64,000 nucleotides of DNA from an uncultured Lachnospiraceae bacterium (lineage in GTDB: Bacteria > Bacillota > Clostridia > Lachnospirales > Lachnospiraceae), in NCBI GenBank assembly GCA_947176065.1, contig CAMWPB010000005.1, forward strand, positions 1 to 64,000, in the 5' to 3' direction. Below are positions 41,874-50,052 of this stretch, piece by piece. The translations under genes were made by a program, and so were the position numbers. Under the pieces are notes generated by a model. That model had not been told where the DNA came from and made no database searches. It saw nothing but the letters and a program-made list of their open reading frames with translations. Position 1 is the first letter of the stretch. Each line of letters starts with the position of its first letter.

Positions 41874-44800
41874 ATGGATGAACAACGTGCATGGTTAAGA
41901 GCAAGAAGAAAGAGACGTCTGCGCATACTGGCAGTGATACTCTGCGCCTGTGTGCTGTTTACGACCTATCCGAATATTCTGGAGACGCTTTCCGTCTTTG
42001 CGGCGGCGGAAACGGAGCAGTCAGAAGAGCAGCATATTTCGGATGATACGGCGCCGCCCGATACGCCGGAAACGGTGCCGGGAGCGGAGGATAGCGAAAA
42101 ATCACCGGGGGGGGGTATAACCGACGATACCGAAGCTGACCCGGAGGACGAAGAGAACGAAGATAGCGGAGAGAACGAAGATAGCGGAGAGAACGAAGAT
42201 AGCGGAGAGAACGAAGATAGCAGAGAGAACGAAGATAACGGAGAGACAGACGCAGCCGATACAGAGGATCATGGCGGCGAAGAGGAAGAGGGCCAGCCGT
42301 CAGACATAGAGCAGGGGGATGACGGAGAAGGCGATGATACAGTCAGTGATGTGGAAACCGTGTCTTCTGATCAACAGGAAGAAAGCGGTACAGACGCCGT
42401 GATACAGATTTTGCTGAATCGGATAGCGGCATTGCCGGATGCAGAGGAATATCTTGCAGCAGAACCGGATATGGACGATGAGGAAGCCTATGCGGCATGG
42501 GAAGAAAAGCTGTATGAGTATGCAGAGGAAGCCCTTGTCATCTGGGAGGAATACGGGGCGCTGACGGAAGAACAGCAGGCATGGTTTTCCGAAGAAAATT
42601 TGGAGAAATTGACAGCCTGGGCGGAGATTGCAAAAACAGTCAGGGAAAGTGCACAGGTGATGGCGGCAGCATTAGCCAACAGCGGTACTTGCGGGGATAA
42701 TGTGAGATGGACTTTCGACAGCGCGACAGGCGTGCTGACCATCAGTGGAAAAGGAGCGATGACAGATTATTCTAACTATGGAAGTCCATTTTGTGAAAAC
42801 AGTGATATCATAAAGATTATCATTAAGGATGACGTGACGAGCATAGGGAATAGTGCATTTTGGCGCTGTGAGTCTTTGACGGAGGTGGAAATACCGTCCA
42901 GTGTGACAAGAATAGGGTCGTTCGCATTTCAGGAATGTAAGTCTTTGACGGAGGTGGAAATACCGTCCAGTGTGACAAGTATAGGACAGCAGGCATTTTT
43001 TGCTTCCGGTTTACAAAGTATTGCAATACCGTTCAGTGTGGCAAGTATAGAGAATTATACTTTTTCTAGTTGCAGTGGTTTGAAAAGTGTGGAGATACCG
43101 TCCAGCGTGACAAGCATAGGGGATGGTGCATTTATGTCATGTGGGTCTTTAACGGAGGTGGAAATACCGTCCAGTGTGATAAGTATAGGAGAGCAGGTAT
43201 TTTTTGCGTGTATGTCTTTGACGGACGTGACAATACCAGACAGCGTGGAAAGTATAGATGGTTATGCGTTCGGGATGTGTCGTGCTCTGACTACGGTGAG
43301 CTTTCAAAGGAAGGAGCCTCCAACATCGGGCGAAGATATATTTACATTATGTTCTGGTTTAACCAACATCTATATCCCCTCGTGCCAGTATCTGGAAGCA
43401 TATCGGGCGATTGCAGGGAGTGATTATCAAGGCCAAATAACGGCATCCGACCATGACGGGTTTACCTATACCGCCAACGACGCAGTGCTTACACAGACAT
43501 GTACATGCGGCAGTGTGTCCGCCACCGCAACGCTTTCCGTAAGAGAGGGGGCAGACCTGAGTTATACGGGAAGCGCGATTACGCCGGTGCAGGTCACTTA
43601 CAGCAGTGACTGGGCAGAGCAGGACGGCAATAAGCCGGATGATACTTCGATTAGCTATGTGAATAACATCAATCCCGGAACGGCAACAGCAAAGCTGACG
43701 ATTGGAGAGGCAACGGCGGAGATTTCCTTTACGATCACGCCGCCGTCCTATCGTGTAACCCTGCATACCAACGGAGGAGAGGGCGGCACAGACCTGACTT
43801 CCTATACCTATGGAACGGGAGCAGCTTTGCCCACAGACTGGAAGAAAACCGGCTATACTTTTTCGGGCTGGTATGACAATGAGCGTTTCACTGGAACAGC
43901 GGTAACAAGTATTTCGACTGCTGATACCGGGGATAAGGAGTATTGGGCGAAGTGGACGGATAACATCGCTCCGGTTATCGGTAAGCTTACGTTTAATTAT
44001 CAGCCGATAAACTTGTGGCACTGGCTGATTGGAAAAGACAGCCTGATCATAACGGTGCCTGTTACGGAAGAAGGCAGCGGGGCAGATGAAATAACTTATA
44101 CCGTGACGCCGGATGGCGGTACGGCAAAGATGGAAACATCAACAATTAAGAATGGTGTGGCAGAGATTACTGTTTCTGCGGATTTCAAGGGAACGATTTC
44201 TATTGTCTGCACCGACAGGGCAGGTAACACATCGGCAGGCGTGACTGTGGGAGCGGACTTAAACGCAGACGGTATCATTATTGAGGATAAGGCGCCGGAC
44301 ATCACCACCGATGCCAGAACGGACTACTACGACACCCCCACGGCTGTTAATGTAACGGTAAAGGACGATACAAACAATGCAATTACGGCGGGGATCGCCT
44401 CTGTCACCTATCAGGTCGGGGACGGCACGGAACGGGCTGTTAGCGTTAATACAAGCGCATTGCAGGCGGAAGTCACCTTTAACATCCCTGCATCAGAGAT
44501 ACCCACGGGCATTACGGAGATTAAAATAACCGCTAAAGATAATGCAGGGAATGAAGCCGCAAAGAGTATAACCATAAAGGTCAAAGGGCCGGAAAAACAG
44601 CCGGAGGCAGAGATTGATTACCGGGAGGCACAGCTGACAGGACTTGTCCCGGGTGGGACCTACAGCATAGACGGCACGGAAATCACGGCGGATCAGGAAG
44701 GATGCATACCGATTGACGAAAGCTGGTTTGGAACCACCGTCAGTATTGTCAGGAAGGGTAACGGCAGCGAGACAAGCGACAGCGGGGAACAGAGCGTTTC

Positions 44801-46079
44801 CGTTTCTGCAAGACCGAAGAGACCCACGCCCACAGCCGTAGACGTGAGTACGGCGGGAGGCACAGGCCAGCTGACCGGGCTGACAGCGGGCGTTACTTAT
44901 GAGGTCTCCACGGACGGCGGCAAAACATGGGTGAGCCGGACGGCGGACGGAAGCGGCCAGATCACAGGGCTTGCGCCCGGCACTTATGTTGTGCGCGTAA
45001 AAGCCGGAGCCGACAGCTTTGCCAGCGAAAACAGTGATCCGGCAGTGATAGGTGCATACCGGGTCAGAGTGACCTTTATGGCAAACGGGGATATCTACCG
45101 GGAGATTTCCGTAGATTATGGCACAGACTTAACGGATATTCCTGCCGTACCGCCTAAGAATGATGCGGGGGATCAGATCTATACAGGCGCGTGGTGCATG
45201 GACGAACAGGGAACAACGCCCGCCGTATTCACGAATATCGCCGCTGACATGACAGTCTATGCGGTCTACACGGCAGCTTACACCGTTACCCTGCAGGGCG
45301 GCACAGGTTATACCCTGTCGGCGGAGTCCGGCAGCGAAAGCCCCGTGAAAGAGGGCGGCAGCTTTACCTTCCGCTTTGCATTGGCAAGCGGTTATCAGAA
45401 GACCGCAAGCTTTGCAGTCAAAGTAAACGGCGTGAAAGTGGAACTGGCGGCGGACGGCACCCATACCATCAGCGGTATCAGGGAGAACAAGACAGTGACC
45501 GTGGAGGGCGTTGCAAAGAAACCGGGCGGAAAACCGTCAAATCCCGGCGGCGGCAAAGACAAAGAGGACGACCCGAAACCGGAGCCGGAGCCGGAGGCCC
45601 CGGAGCCCGATAAACCGACACTGAAACCTTCCGTAACTCCGCCTGCGAAAGCTACACCGCCTGCACCGGGAACAACACCCCCTGCGGCAGAAAAGGAGCC
45701 GGAGGACAGGAAACCGAAAACCACGCAGAAACAGGAGGAAAACGGAGCACAGAAAGAAAGCGGGGCGACGGAAAAAGAACAGGAACCGAAGGACACAGAC
45801 ACGCAGGATGCGGGGACGCAAAGCACAGATGAACAGACACAGGCGGCGGACAGCGCGGATGCCGGACAGACTGAAGAAGAACTGCAGGAGGGAAAGTGGG
45901 AAATTCAGACCGAAGGCGGCGCAGGAGCAGACAATGGAGTGAAATGCGGACTGTGCCATATCTGTCCGACATTTTTGGGGATATGTTACTTTATCTGGCT
46001 GGCGGTTATCATTGCAGTGATTCTGGCTGTAATTCTTGTGGTGATATACCGTAGGAAAAAGAGGGAATTTGCCCGGTGA
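41874..46079 (+). CDS. large BspA-like surface protein with leucine-rich and Ig-like repeats
   Basis: A protein of about 1401 residues. Signal sequence (about 18-43), acidic repeats (ENEDSG x3, ENEDSR, ENEDNG), BspA-type LRR_5 repeats (about 310-470; TSIGxxAFxxCxSLTEVEIPSSV), a Listeria-Bacteroides InlB-type repeat (YTFSGWYDN), Ig-like/fibronectin-like domains, a Pro/Glu/Thr-rich spacer and a C-terminal membrane helix with basic tail (YRRKKREFAR). No LPXTG motif is seen. It is expected to display on the cell surface, perhaps for adhesion. The ATG at 41874 has GGAGGAG 10 bases upstream; an upstream in-frame ATG (41676) would add a non-signal extension. It carries an unusually long acidic region. 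Confidence 0.85.
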   Translation: MDEQRAWLRARRKRRLRILAVILCACVLFTTYPNILETLSVFAAAETEQSEEQHISDDTAPPDTPETVPGAEDSEKSPGGGITDDTEADPEDEENEDSGENEDSGENEDSGENEDSRENEDNGETDAADTEDHGGEEEEGQPSDIEQGDDGEGDDTVSDVETVSSDQQEESGTDAVIQILLNRIAALPDAEEYLAAEPDMDDEEAYAAWEEKLYEYAEEALVIWEEYGALTEEQQAWFSEENLEKLTAWAEIAKTVRESAQVMAAALANSGTCGDNVRWTFDSATGVLTISGKGAMTDYSNYGSPFCENSDIIKIIIKDDVTSIGNSAFWRCESLTEVEIPSSVTRIGSFAFQECKSLTEVEIPSSVTSIGQQAFFASGLQSIAIPFSVASIENYTFSSCSGLKSVEIPSSVTSIGDGAFMSCGSLTEVEIPSSVISIGEQVFFACMSLTDVTIPDSVESIDGYAFGMCRALTTVSFQRKEPPTSGEDIFTLCSGLTNIYIPSCQYLEAYRAIAGSDYQGQITASDHDGFTYTANDAVLTQTCTCGSVSATATLSVREGADLSYTGSAITPVQVTYSSDWAEQDGNKPDDTSISYVNNINPGTATAKLTIGEATAEISFTITPPSYRVTLHTNGGEGGTDLTSYTYGTGAALPTDWKKTGYTFSGWYDNERFTGTAVTSISTADTGDKEYWAKWTDNIAPVIGKLTFNYQPINLWHWLIGKDSLIITVPVTEEGSGADEITYTVTPDGGTAKMETSTIKNGVAEITVSADFKGTISIVCTDRAGNTSAGVTVGADLNADGIIIEDKAPDITTDARTDYYDTPTAVNVTVKDDTNNAITAGIASVTYQVGDGTERAVSVNTSALQAEVTFNIPASEIPTGITEIKITAKDNAGNEAAKSITIKVKGPEKQPEAEIDYREAQLTGLVPGGTYSIDGTEITADQEGCIPIDESWFGTTVSIVRKGNGSETSDSGEQSVSVSARPKRPTPTAVDVSTAGGTGQLTGLTAGVTYEVSTDGGKTWVSRTADGSGQITGLAPGTYVVRVKAGADSFASENSDPAVIGAYRVRVTFMANGDIYREISVDYGTDLTDIPAVPPKNDAGDQIYTGAWCMDEQGTTPAVFTNIAADMTVYAVYTAAYTVTLQGGTGYTLSAESGSESPVKEGGSFTFRFALASGYQKTASFAVKVNGVKVELAADGTHTISGIRENKTVTVEGVAKKPGGKPSNPGGGKDKEDDPKPEPEPEAPEPDKPTLKPSVTPPAKATPPAPGTTPPAAEKEPEDRKPKTTQKQEENGAQKESGATEKEQEPKDTDTQDAGTQSTDEQTQAADSADAGQTEEELQEGKWEIQTEGGAGADNGVKCGLCHICPTFLGICYFIWLAVIIAVILAVILVVIYRRKKREFAR
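42153..42242 (+). repeat. five tandem 18-bp repeats
   Basis: Five units of GAGAACGAAGATAGCGGA, the first three identical, the fourth and fifth with one change each. They encode the acidic ENEDSG tract of the surface protein. Length keeps the frame (18 bp), so copy number can vary without breaking the gene. Confidence 0.92.
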
Positions 46080-46310
46080 TGATCCGTTTTCCCATGTCGG
46101 GTTCCGCAACTAACAGGTTCAGATCCGTTCTCTCTGTGTGCCATAAATGAATACTCCCCGGATGGTTTCCTGTGGAAGTGTGCGGTCTGAAAAATGAGAT
46201 GACAGCCCGCCCCGGTTTGTGGTAGACTTATCTGGTATGGATCAGGCGTCAGAAAAGATGAGACTCCAGCCAGTGCCCGGAAGATACTTAAGAAGGAAGT
46301 GGGAATCGGC

Positions 46311-46541
46311 ATGAGAGAGATGGAATTTAAGATGGAGCGCCCGGGTCTTCTCAAGGAAGGGGACCGGGTTACGGTGACGGAGGGCGTTCTTCCCAGCAAC
46401 TACTATTATACGATAGACCCGTCCCTTGCCATGTCAGGCAACTTCCCTTTCCGGGAGAGAATGTTAGAGCGGGAGGGTGTGGTGACCGAAGTGAAAGAGA
46501 CCGCCAGAGGGTATTATGTGGTGGCAAGATTCGGGGAATAA
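46311..46541 (+). CDS. small hypothetical protein
   Basis: A 76-residue protein (MREMEFKMERPGLLKEGDRVTVTEGVL...) that is likely beta-rich, in the style of a small Sm/SH3-like barrel (EGDRVTVTEG, GVVTEVKETARGYYVVARF). It has no membrane segment or signal. AAGGAAG lies about 11 bases before the ATG. The next gene, ridA, begins 23 bases downstream and may be co-transcribed. I do not recognise the family. Confidence 0.6.
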   Translation: MREMEFKMERPGLLKEGDRVTVTEGVLPSNYYYTIDPSLAMSGNFPFRERMLEREGVVTEVKETARGYYVVARFGE

Positions 46542-46564
46542 AAATGGAAAGAGAGGGAAGTGTT

Positions 46565-46942
46565 ATGTTAACTAAAGTGTCTACAGACAAAGCGCCGGCG
46601 GCCATCGGGCCTTATTCGCAGGGAATCATCGCGGGGGATTTTCTCTTCGCGTCGGGGCAGATTCCGATTGACCCTGCCACCGGGGAAATCAAGGGTAAGG
46701 ACGTGACCGAACAGGCGGAGCAGGCCATGAAGAACGTGGGCGCGATTCTGACGGAGGCGGGCACGGATTACACAAAGGTTGTAAAGACCACCTGTTTTCT
46801 TGCGGAGATGGCTGATTTTGCGGCATTTAACGCGGTATACGAGAAGTATTTCACCGAGAAACCGGCGAGAAGCTGTGTGGCTGTGAAACAGCTCCCGAAG
46901 GATGTGCTCTGTGAGGTGGAGGTTATGGCGTATTTAAAGTAG
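46565..46942 (+). CDS. ridA: RidA-family enamine/imine deaminase
   Basis: A 125-residue RidA/YjgF protein: PAAIGPYSQG, FLFASGQIPIDPATGE, CFLAEMADFAAFNAVYEKYF, ARSCVAVKQLPKDVLCEVEVMA. The catalytic Arg (PARSCVAV) and Glu are present. RidA hydrolyses reactive enamines and imines released by PLP enzymes and makes trimers. GAGGGAAG lies 4 bases before the ATG at 46565. Confidence 0.92.
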   Translation: MLTKVSTDKAPAAIGPYSQGIIAGDFLFASGQIPIDPATGEIKGKDVTEQAEQAMKNVGAILTEAGTDYTKVVKTTCFLAEMADFAAFNAVYEKYFTEKPARSCVAVKQLPKDVLCEVEVMAYLK

Positions 46943-46967
46943 CGCAGATACCCATGCGAGTTTTCTG

Positions 46968-47035
46968 GTTTACATAAATTCATATACATCTTGAATTGGC
47001 ATGGTTTACATAAGTTGGAAGAAAGGTTTACATAA
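46968..47035 (-). repeat. three TTATGTAAAC motifs before the shikimate kinase gene
   Basis: On the minus strand, exact copies at 46968-46977, 47004-47013 and 47026-47035 (read GTTTACATAA on plus). The last lies between the AGAAAGG ribosome site and the ATG of aroK. These are in reverse orientation to all other copies in the window. Confidence 0.7.
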
Positions 47036-47038
47036 GTA

Positions 47039-47533
47039 ATGAACAAGGATAATATCATATTGATCGGGATGCCCGGCGCGGGCAAGAGTACCGTGGGCGT
47101 AGTACTTGCCAAGAAGCTGGGATATTCCTTTGTGGACGCGGATCTGGTGATCCAGAGCTGGGAGGGAAAACTTCTGCACGAGATCATAGCGGAGCGCGGC
47201 GTGGAAGGCTTCTGGATGCTGGAGGAAACGGTGGGGGAATCCATAGAGGCGGAGCGGACGGTGATCGCCACGGGAGGAAGCGCAGTCTACGGCGGGAACG
47301 CCATGGCGCATTACAGGCAGATTGGCACGGTGGTGTATCTGTCCCTTCCTTTGGAGGAAATCCGGGAGCGGCTGGGTGACCTGACCGAGCGCGGCGTGAC
47401 GCTTAAGGACGGACAGGATCTGGACGGACTGTATGCGGAGCGTCAGCCGCTCTATGAACGGTATGCAGACGTTACGGTGGACTGTGAGGGCTTGTCAATC
47501 CGCGAGATCGTGGAGAAAATTGCGGCGCTTTAG
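47039..47533 (+). CDS. aroK: shikimate kinase
   Basis: A 164-residue kinase: Walker A IGMPGAGKST, the shikimate-binding Asp in FVDAD, a conserved Gly-Gly (ATGGSAVYGG) and the lid (LTERGVTL). It phosphorylates shikimate in aromatic amino-acid synthesis. Between the ribosome site AGAAAGG and the ATG sits a TTATGTAAAC motif, which could affect translation. Neighbours are RidA and SpoVAE; the rest of the aromatic pathway is not here. Confidence 0.93.
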   Translation: MNKDNIILIGMPGAGKSTVGVVLAKKLGYSFVDADLVIQSWEGKLLHEIIAERGVEGFWMLEETVGESIEAERTVIATGGSAVYGGNAMAHYRQIGTVVYLSLPLEEIRERLGDLTERGVTLKDGQDLDGLYAERQPLYERYADVTVDCEGLSIREIVEKIAAL

Positions 47534-47600
47534 AATGGAAACCGCTTTTGCGGGATGACAGGTTTTTTAAGATAAAATAAAGAAGGAGCGTATCTTTGCC

Positions 47601-47627
47601 GGAATGCGGGATGCGTTCCCTTTTTTT
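47601..47627 (+). terminator. terminator after aroK
   Basis: GGAATGC (47601-47607) pairs with GCGTTCC (47613-47619, one G-U), followed by C and seven T. It separates aroK from spoVAE. Confidence 0.75.
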
Positions 47628-47733
47628 GCGTCCATACTGCATAATCTTCCCAAAATGACGGAAACTATTATCAAAAAGATCTATGTGCCGCTTTACAGGG
47701 GCGGCAGGATGTTTGGATATGGAGGAAAAGAGG

Positions 47734-48090
47734 ATGGATTATATCAATGCGTTCTGGGTGGGCGGCCTGATCTGCGCGCTGGTGCAGATTCTTCTGGAGA
47801 AGACGAAACTGATGCCGGGCCGCGTCATGGTGCTTTTAGTCTGCGTAGGGGCGGTGGTCAGCTTTGTCGGATGGTATGAGCCTTTTATGGAATATGCGGG
47901 GGCCGGAGCCAGCGTGCCGCTTCTCGGTTACGGAAATATTTTAATGAAAGGCGTGAAGGAAGCCGTGGACGAGAGCGGATTTATCGGTCTGTTTCAGGGC
48001 GGCTTTAAGACAGGCGCGGTGGGATGTTCAGCGGCGCTGGTGTTCGGATATGTAGCCAGCCTTATATTTAAGCCGAAACCAAAAAAATAA
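47734..48090 (+). CDS. spoVAE: stage V sporulation protein AE
   Basis: A 118-residue membrane protein (MDYINAFWVGGLICALVQILLEKTKLMPGRVMV...) with four membrane segments and the typical YAGAGASVPLLGYGN loop. It is a subunit of the SpoVA channel, usually next to spoVAD. Here it sits 6 kb downstream of it, after the surface-protein and aroK genes. GGAGG lies 8 bases before the ATG. No clear SigG promoter was found upstream; CATACTG (47633-47639) is a partial -10 match only. Confidence 0.87.
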   Translation: MDYINAFWVGGLICALVQILLEKTKLMPGRVMVLLVCVGAVVSFVGWYEPFMEYAGAGASVPLLGYGNILMKGVKEAVDESGFIGLFQGGFKTGAVGCSAALVFGYVASLIFKPKPKK

Positions 48091-48204
48091 AAAAATTTGA
48101 TAATGCTGAAGACAGTGTGGAGGCAGTCTCGTTATAATATATGAGTGCATAGAAAAAGCAAACGGCTCTGCAGAAGACATTTGGTTTTTCTGCACTGGTA
48201 ACGA

Positions 48205-48252
48205 GCAAATGTCCGATGTAATCGGACGAAAAGCGCGTAGGCGCGAATTTGC
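48205..48252. repeat. three-way-junction stem-loop upstream of the ECF sigma gene
   Basis: Outer stem GCAAAT (48205-48210)/ATTTGC (48247-48252) encloses GTCCGA-TGTAA-TCGGAC (48211-48227) and GCGC-GTAG-GCGC (48233-48244). A further hairpin, TGCAGAA/TTCTGCA, lies about 15-35 bases upstream. A TATAAT at 48133-48138 may start the transcript, so this structure would be the 5' leader of the sigma operon. Confidence 0.65.
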
Positions 48253-48284
48253 GAGTATATACGGCGGGAAAGGAGGCAGATACC

Positions 48285-48854
48285 ATCAACAGGGAAGAAC
48301 AATTGTCAGCGCTGATTGATTCTTACCAGCATCTTGTGTTTTCAATATGCTATAAAATGACAGCGGATTATTTTGCCTCCGAGGATCTGACGCAGGAAAC
48401 TTTTCTGTCGGTCTACAGGCATCTGGGAGAGTTCGACGGCAGGTATGAAAAGGCGTGGGTCTGTCGGATCGCCACCAACAAATGTCTGGACTATCTGCAG
48501 AGCGCGGGACGGCGCAGCATTCCAACGGCGGATCTGGGATTTCAGAGCGCCAGAGGGCCGGATGAGGGAACGCCTTCCGGCAAAGGCGCAGGAGCTGTCG
48601 GGGAAAGTATGACGGCGGTGCAGCAGACGCCGGAGAGCATCTGTCTGGAAAAGGAGGTGCGGGCGACTTTGCTCTCCCGATGCCGGGCCCTGAAACCGCC
48701 CTACGATGAAATCGCCAAGGCCTACTATTATGACGAGCTGGATGCGGGCGAGATTGCAAGACAGAGGGGGGCCAAGAAAAAGACCATACAGACGCAGATT
48801 TACAGGGCGAGAAGTATGCTTCGCAGGATGTATGAAAAGGAGAAGGGCGCATGA
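48285..48854 (+). CDS. ECF-type RNA polymerase sigma factor, possible AUC start
   Basis: About 189 residues. Region 2 is SALIDSYQHLVFSICYKMTADYFASEDLTQETFL, with the usual DLTQETF. Region 4 is ATLLSRCRALKPPYDEIAKAYYYDELDAGEIARQRGAKKKTIQTQIYRARSMLRRM, a helix-turn-helix typical of ECF factors. The frame is open upstream to a TTG (48249) in the leader hairpin. A perfect AAAGGAGG is 8 bases before ATC (48285-48287), which begins INREEQLSAL as if ATG had changed. A TTG at 48303 with AGGGAAG is another option. It is the first gene of an operon with a likely anti-sigma protein. Confidence 0.82.
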   Translation: MNREEQLSALIDSYQHLVFSICYKMTADYFASEDLTQETFLSVYRHLGEFDGRYEKAWVCRIATNKCLDYLQSAGRRSIPTADLGFQSARGPDEGTPSGKGAGAVGESMTAVQQTPESICLEKEVRATLLSRCRALKPPYDEIAKAYYYDELDAGEIARQRGAKKKTIQTQIYRARSMLRRMYEKEKGA

Positions 48855-49348
48855 TACATAATATGATGGAAGAGAGAAAAAAATCGAATAGACGTGACGT
48901 TTCCCTCCCGGCTCCTTTGACTGAGGAGGAACTGGCGCGGCTGATCGCAGAGGTTGAGGAACGGGAGCTGCTGCATGCTCCGGGACATCTGAAAGAAAAT
49001 ATATTTTCGCAGATTCAGGCAGGAAAACGGCGGGAGAGGGAACGGGCGCTTTTTTCTTACCGTGCTAAAGTTCTGGTAGGTATGGCGGCGGCTCTGGCGG
49101 TGCTTTTCCTCGTGCCCGTGGACGGTACGGAGACACCGGGTATGCCGCAGTCCGGCATTCTGGGAGCAGCGTACGATGAGGAAACACAGGGCGTCGATGA
49201 ATGGGAGCGGGAAATTCTCGAAAGACAGCAGGATATTGAGAGGACATGGGAGCGGTATCAGGCGGGTCAGGAGAGAGCAGCCGCAAGAAGGCGGTATTTC
49301 AGAGAGATTTCAGAAAGGTTTAAAAATCATAAAAATTGGGAGGATTGA
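48851..49348 (+). CDS. single-pass membrane protein, probable anti-sigma factor
   Basis: A 165-residue protein. The N-terminal cytoplasmic part (about 70 residues) is charged. One membrane segment (about 73-90, VLVGMAAALAVLFLVPV) is followed by a charged outer region rich in Glu and Arg. Position directly after an ECF sigma gene, with a 4-base ATGA overlap, suggests it holds the sigma factor at the membrane. No zinc-binding ZAS motif (HxxxCxxC) is seen, so the type of interaction is unclear. Confidence 0.6.
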   Translation: MIHNMMEERKKSNRRDVSLPAPLTEEELARLIAEVEERELLHAPGHLKENIFSQIQAGKRRERERALFSYRAKVLVGMAAALAVLFLVPVDGTETPGMPQSGILGAAYDEETQGVDEWEREILERQQDIERTWERYQAGQERAAARRRYFREISERFKNHKNWED

Positions 49349-49352
49349 TGAG

Positions 49353-50048
49353 ATGAAAAAACAGAAAAACAGATTTTGGCTGTTTGTATTTTCCCTCTGT
49401 CCGGGGGCAGGGCATATGTATATGGGGCTGATGAAGATGGGGCTGAGCTTTATGCTCGGGTTTATGGGGATGATCGTTGTAGTTTCGATCACACAACTCG
49501 CTGTGTTGGCGGTGTTTCCTGTCGCGCTCTACATATATGCCTTTTTTCACGCCAACAATATCGGCGGGATGGATGCAGAGCAGTTTGCGGCTTTGGAGGA
49601 CGAATACCTTTTCGGCATCGGCGAGTGGGATACCAGCCGCTTTAAGCTGAATATGAATAAGAGAAACCGCAACATCGCGGCGGTGGTCTGCATTGTGCTT
49701 GGCGTATGTATGTTGTGGGATTTGGGCTTCAATATGCTGCGAAGCTATGTGGGCTGGGATAATCCGGTCATGCGGGAAATCTATTATTTTACGAGAGATG
49801 CGCTGCCGAGAATTATCATTGCGGTAGGGGTGATCTGGTTCGGCGTGTCGCTGCTGCGTGGAAAAAAGATAGAGTTTGCCGAGAATGACAGGCGGGATGA
49901 GGCGGATTCCGTGGAGAGGCCAGTGGCGTTGATCGGGCAGAAAGAGGAAGAACACAGACCGGACGGACATAATGTGGAAGAGCAGAAAGCGGACGCGCCG
50001 GGAACGGACGGAAATAAAGCGCAGGAAAATGAGCAGGGGGGGGAGTAG
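49353..50048 (+). CDS. TM2-like multi-span membrane protein
   Basis: A 231-residue protein. The N-terminus (RFWLFVFSLCPGAGHMYMGLMKMGLSFML) is the Pro-Gly-Ala-Gly-xx-Tyr-xG pattern of TM2-domain proteins. Four or so membrane segments follow, then a polar C-terminal tail. The family has no fixed function. GGAGG is 9 bases before the ATG. It is the third gene of the sigma operon, 4 bases after the preceding gene. Confidence 0.7.
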   Translation: MKKQKNRFWLFVFSLCPGAGHMYMGLMKMGLSFMLGFMGMIVVVSITQLAVLAVFPVALYIYAFFHANNIGGMDAEQFAALEDEYLFGIGEWDTSRFKLNMNKRNRNIAAVVCIVLGVCMLWDLGFNMLRSYVGWDNPVMREIYYFTRDALPRIIIAVGVIWFGVSLLRGKKIEFAENDRRDEADSVERPVALIGQKEEEHRPDGHNVEEQKADAPGTDGNKAQENEQGGE

Positions 50049-50052
50049 ACAC

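Noticed and set aside
46237..46314. 25-residue frame overlapping the small gene at 46311
   Set aside because: Weak ribosome site and no conservation evidence; could be a leader peptide but nothing supports it.
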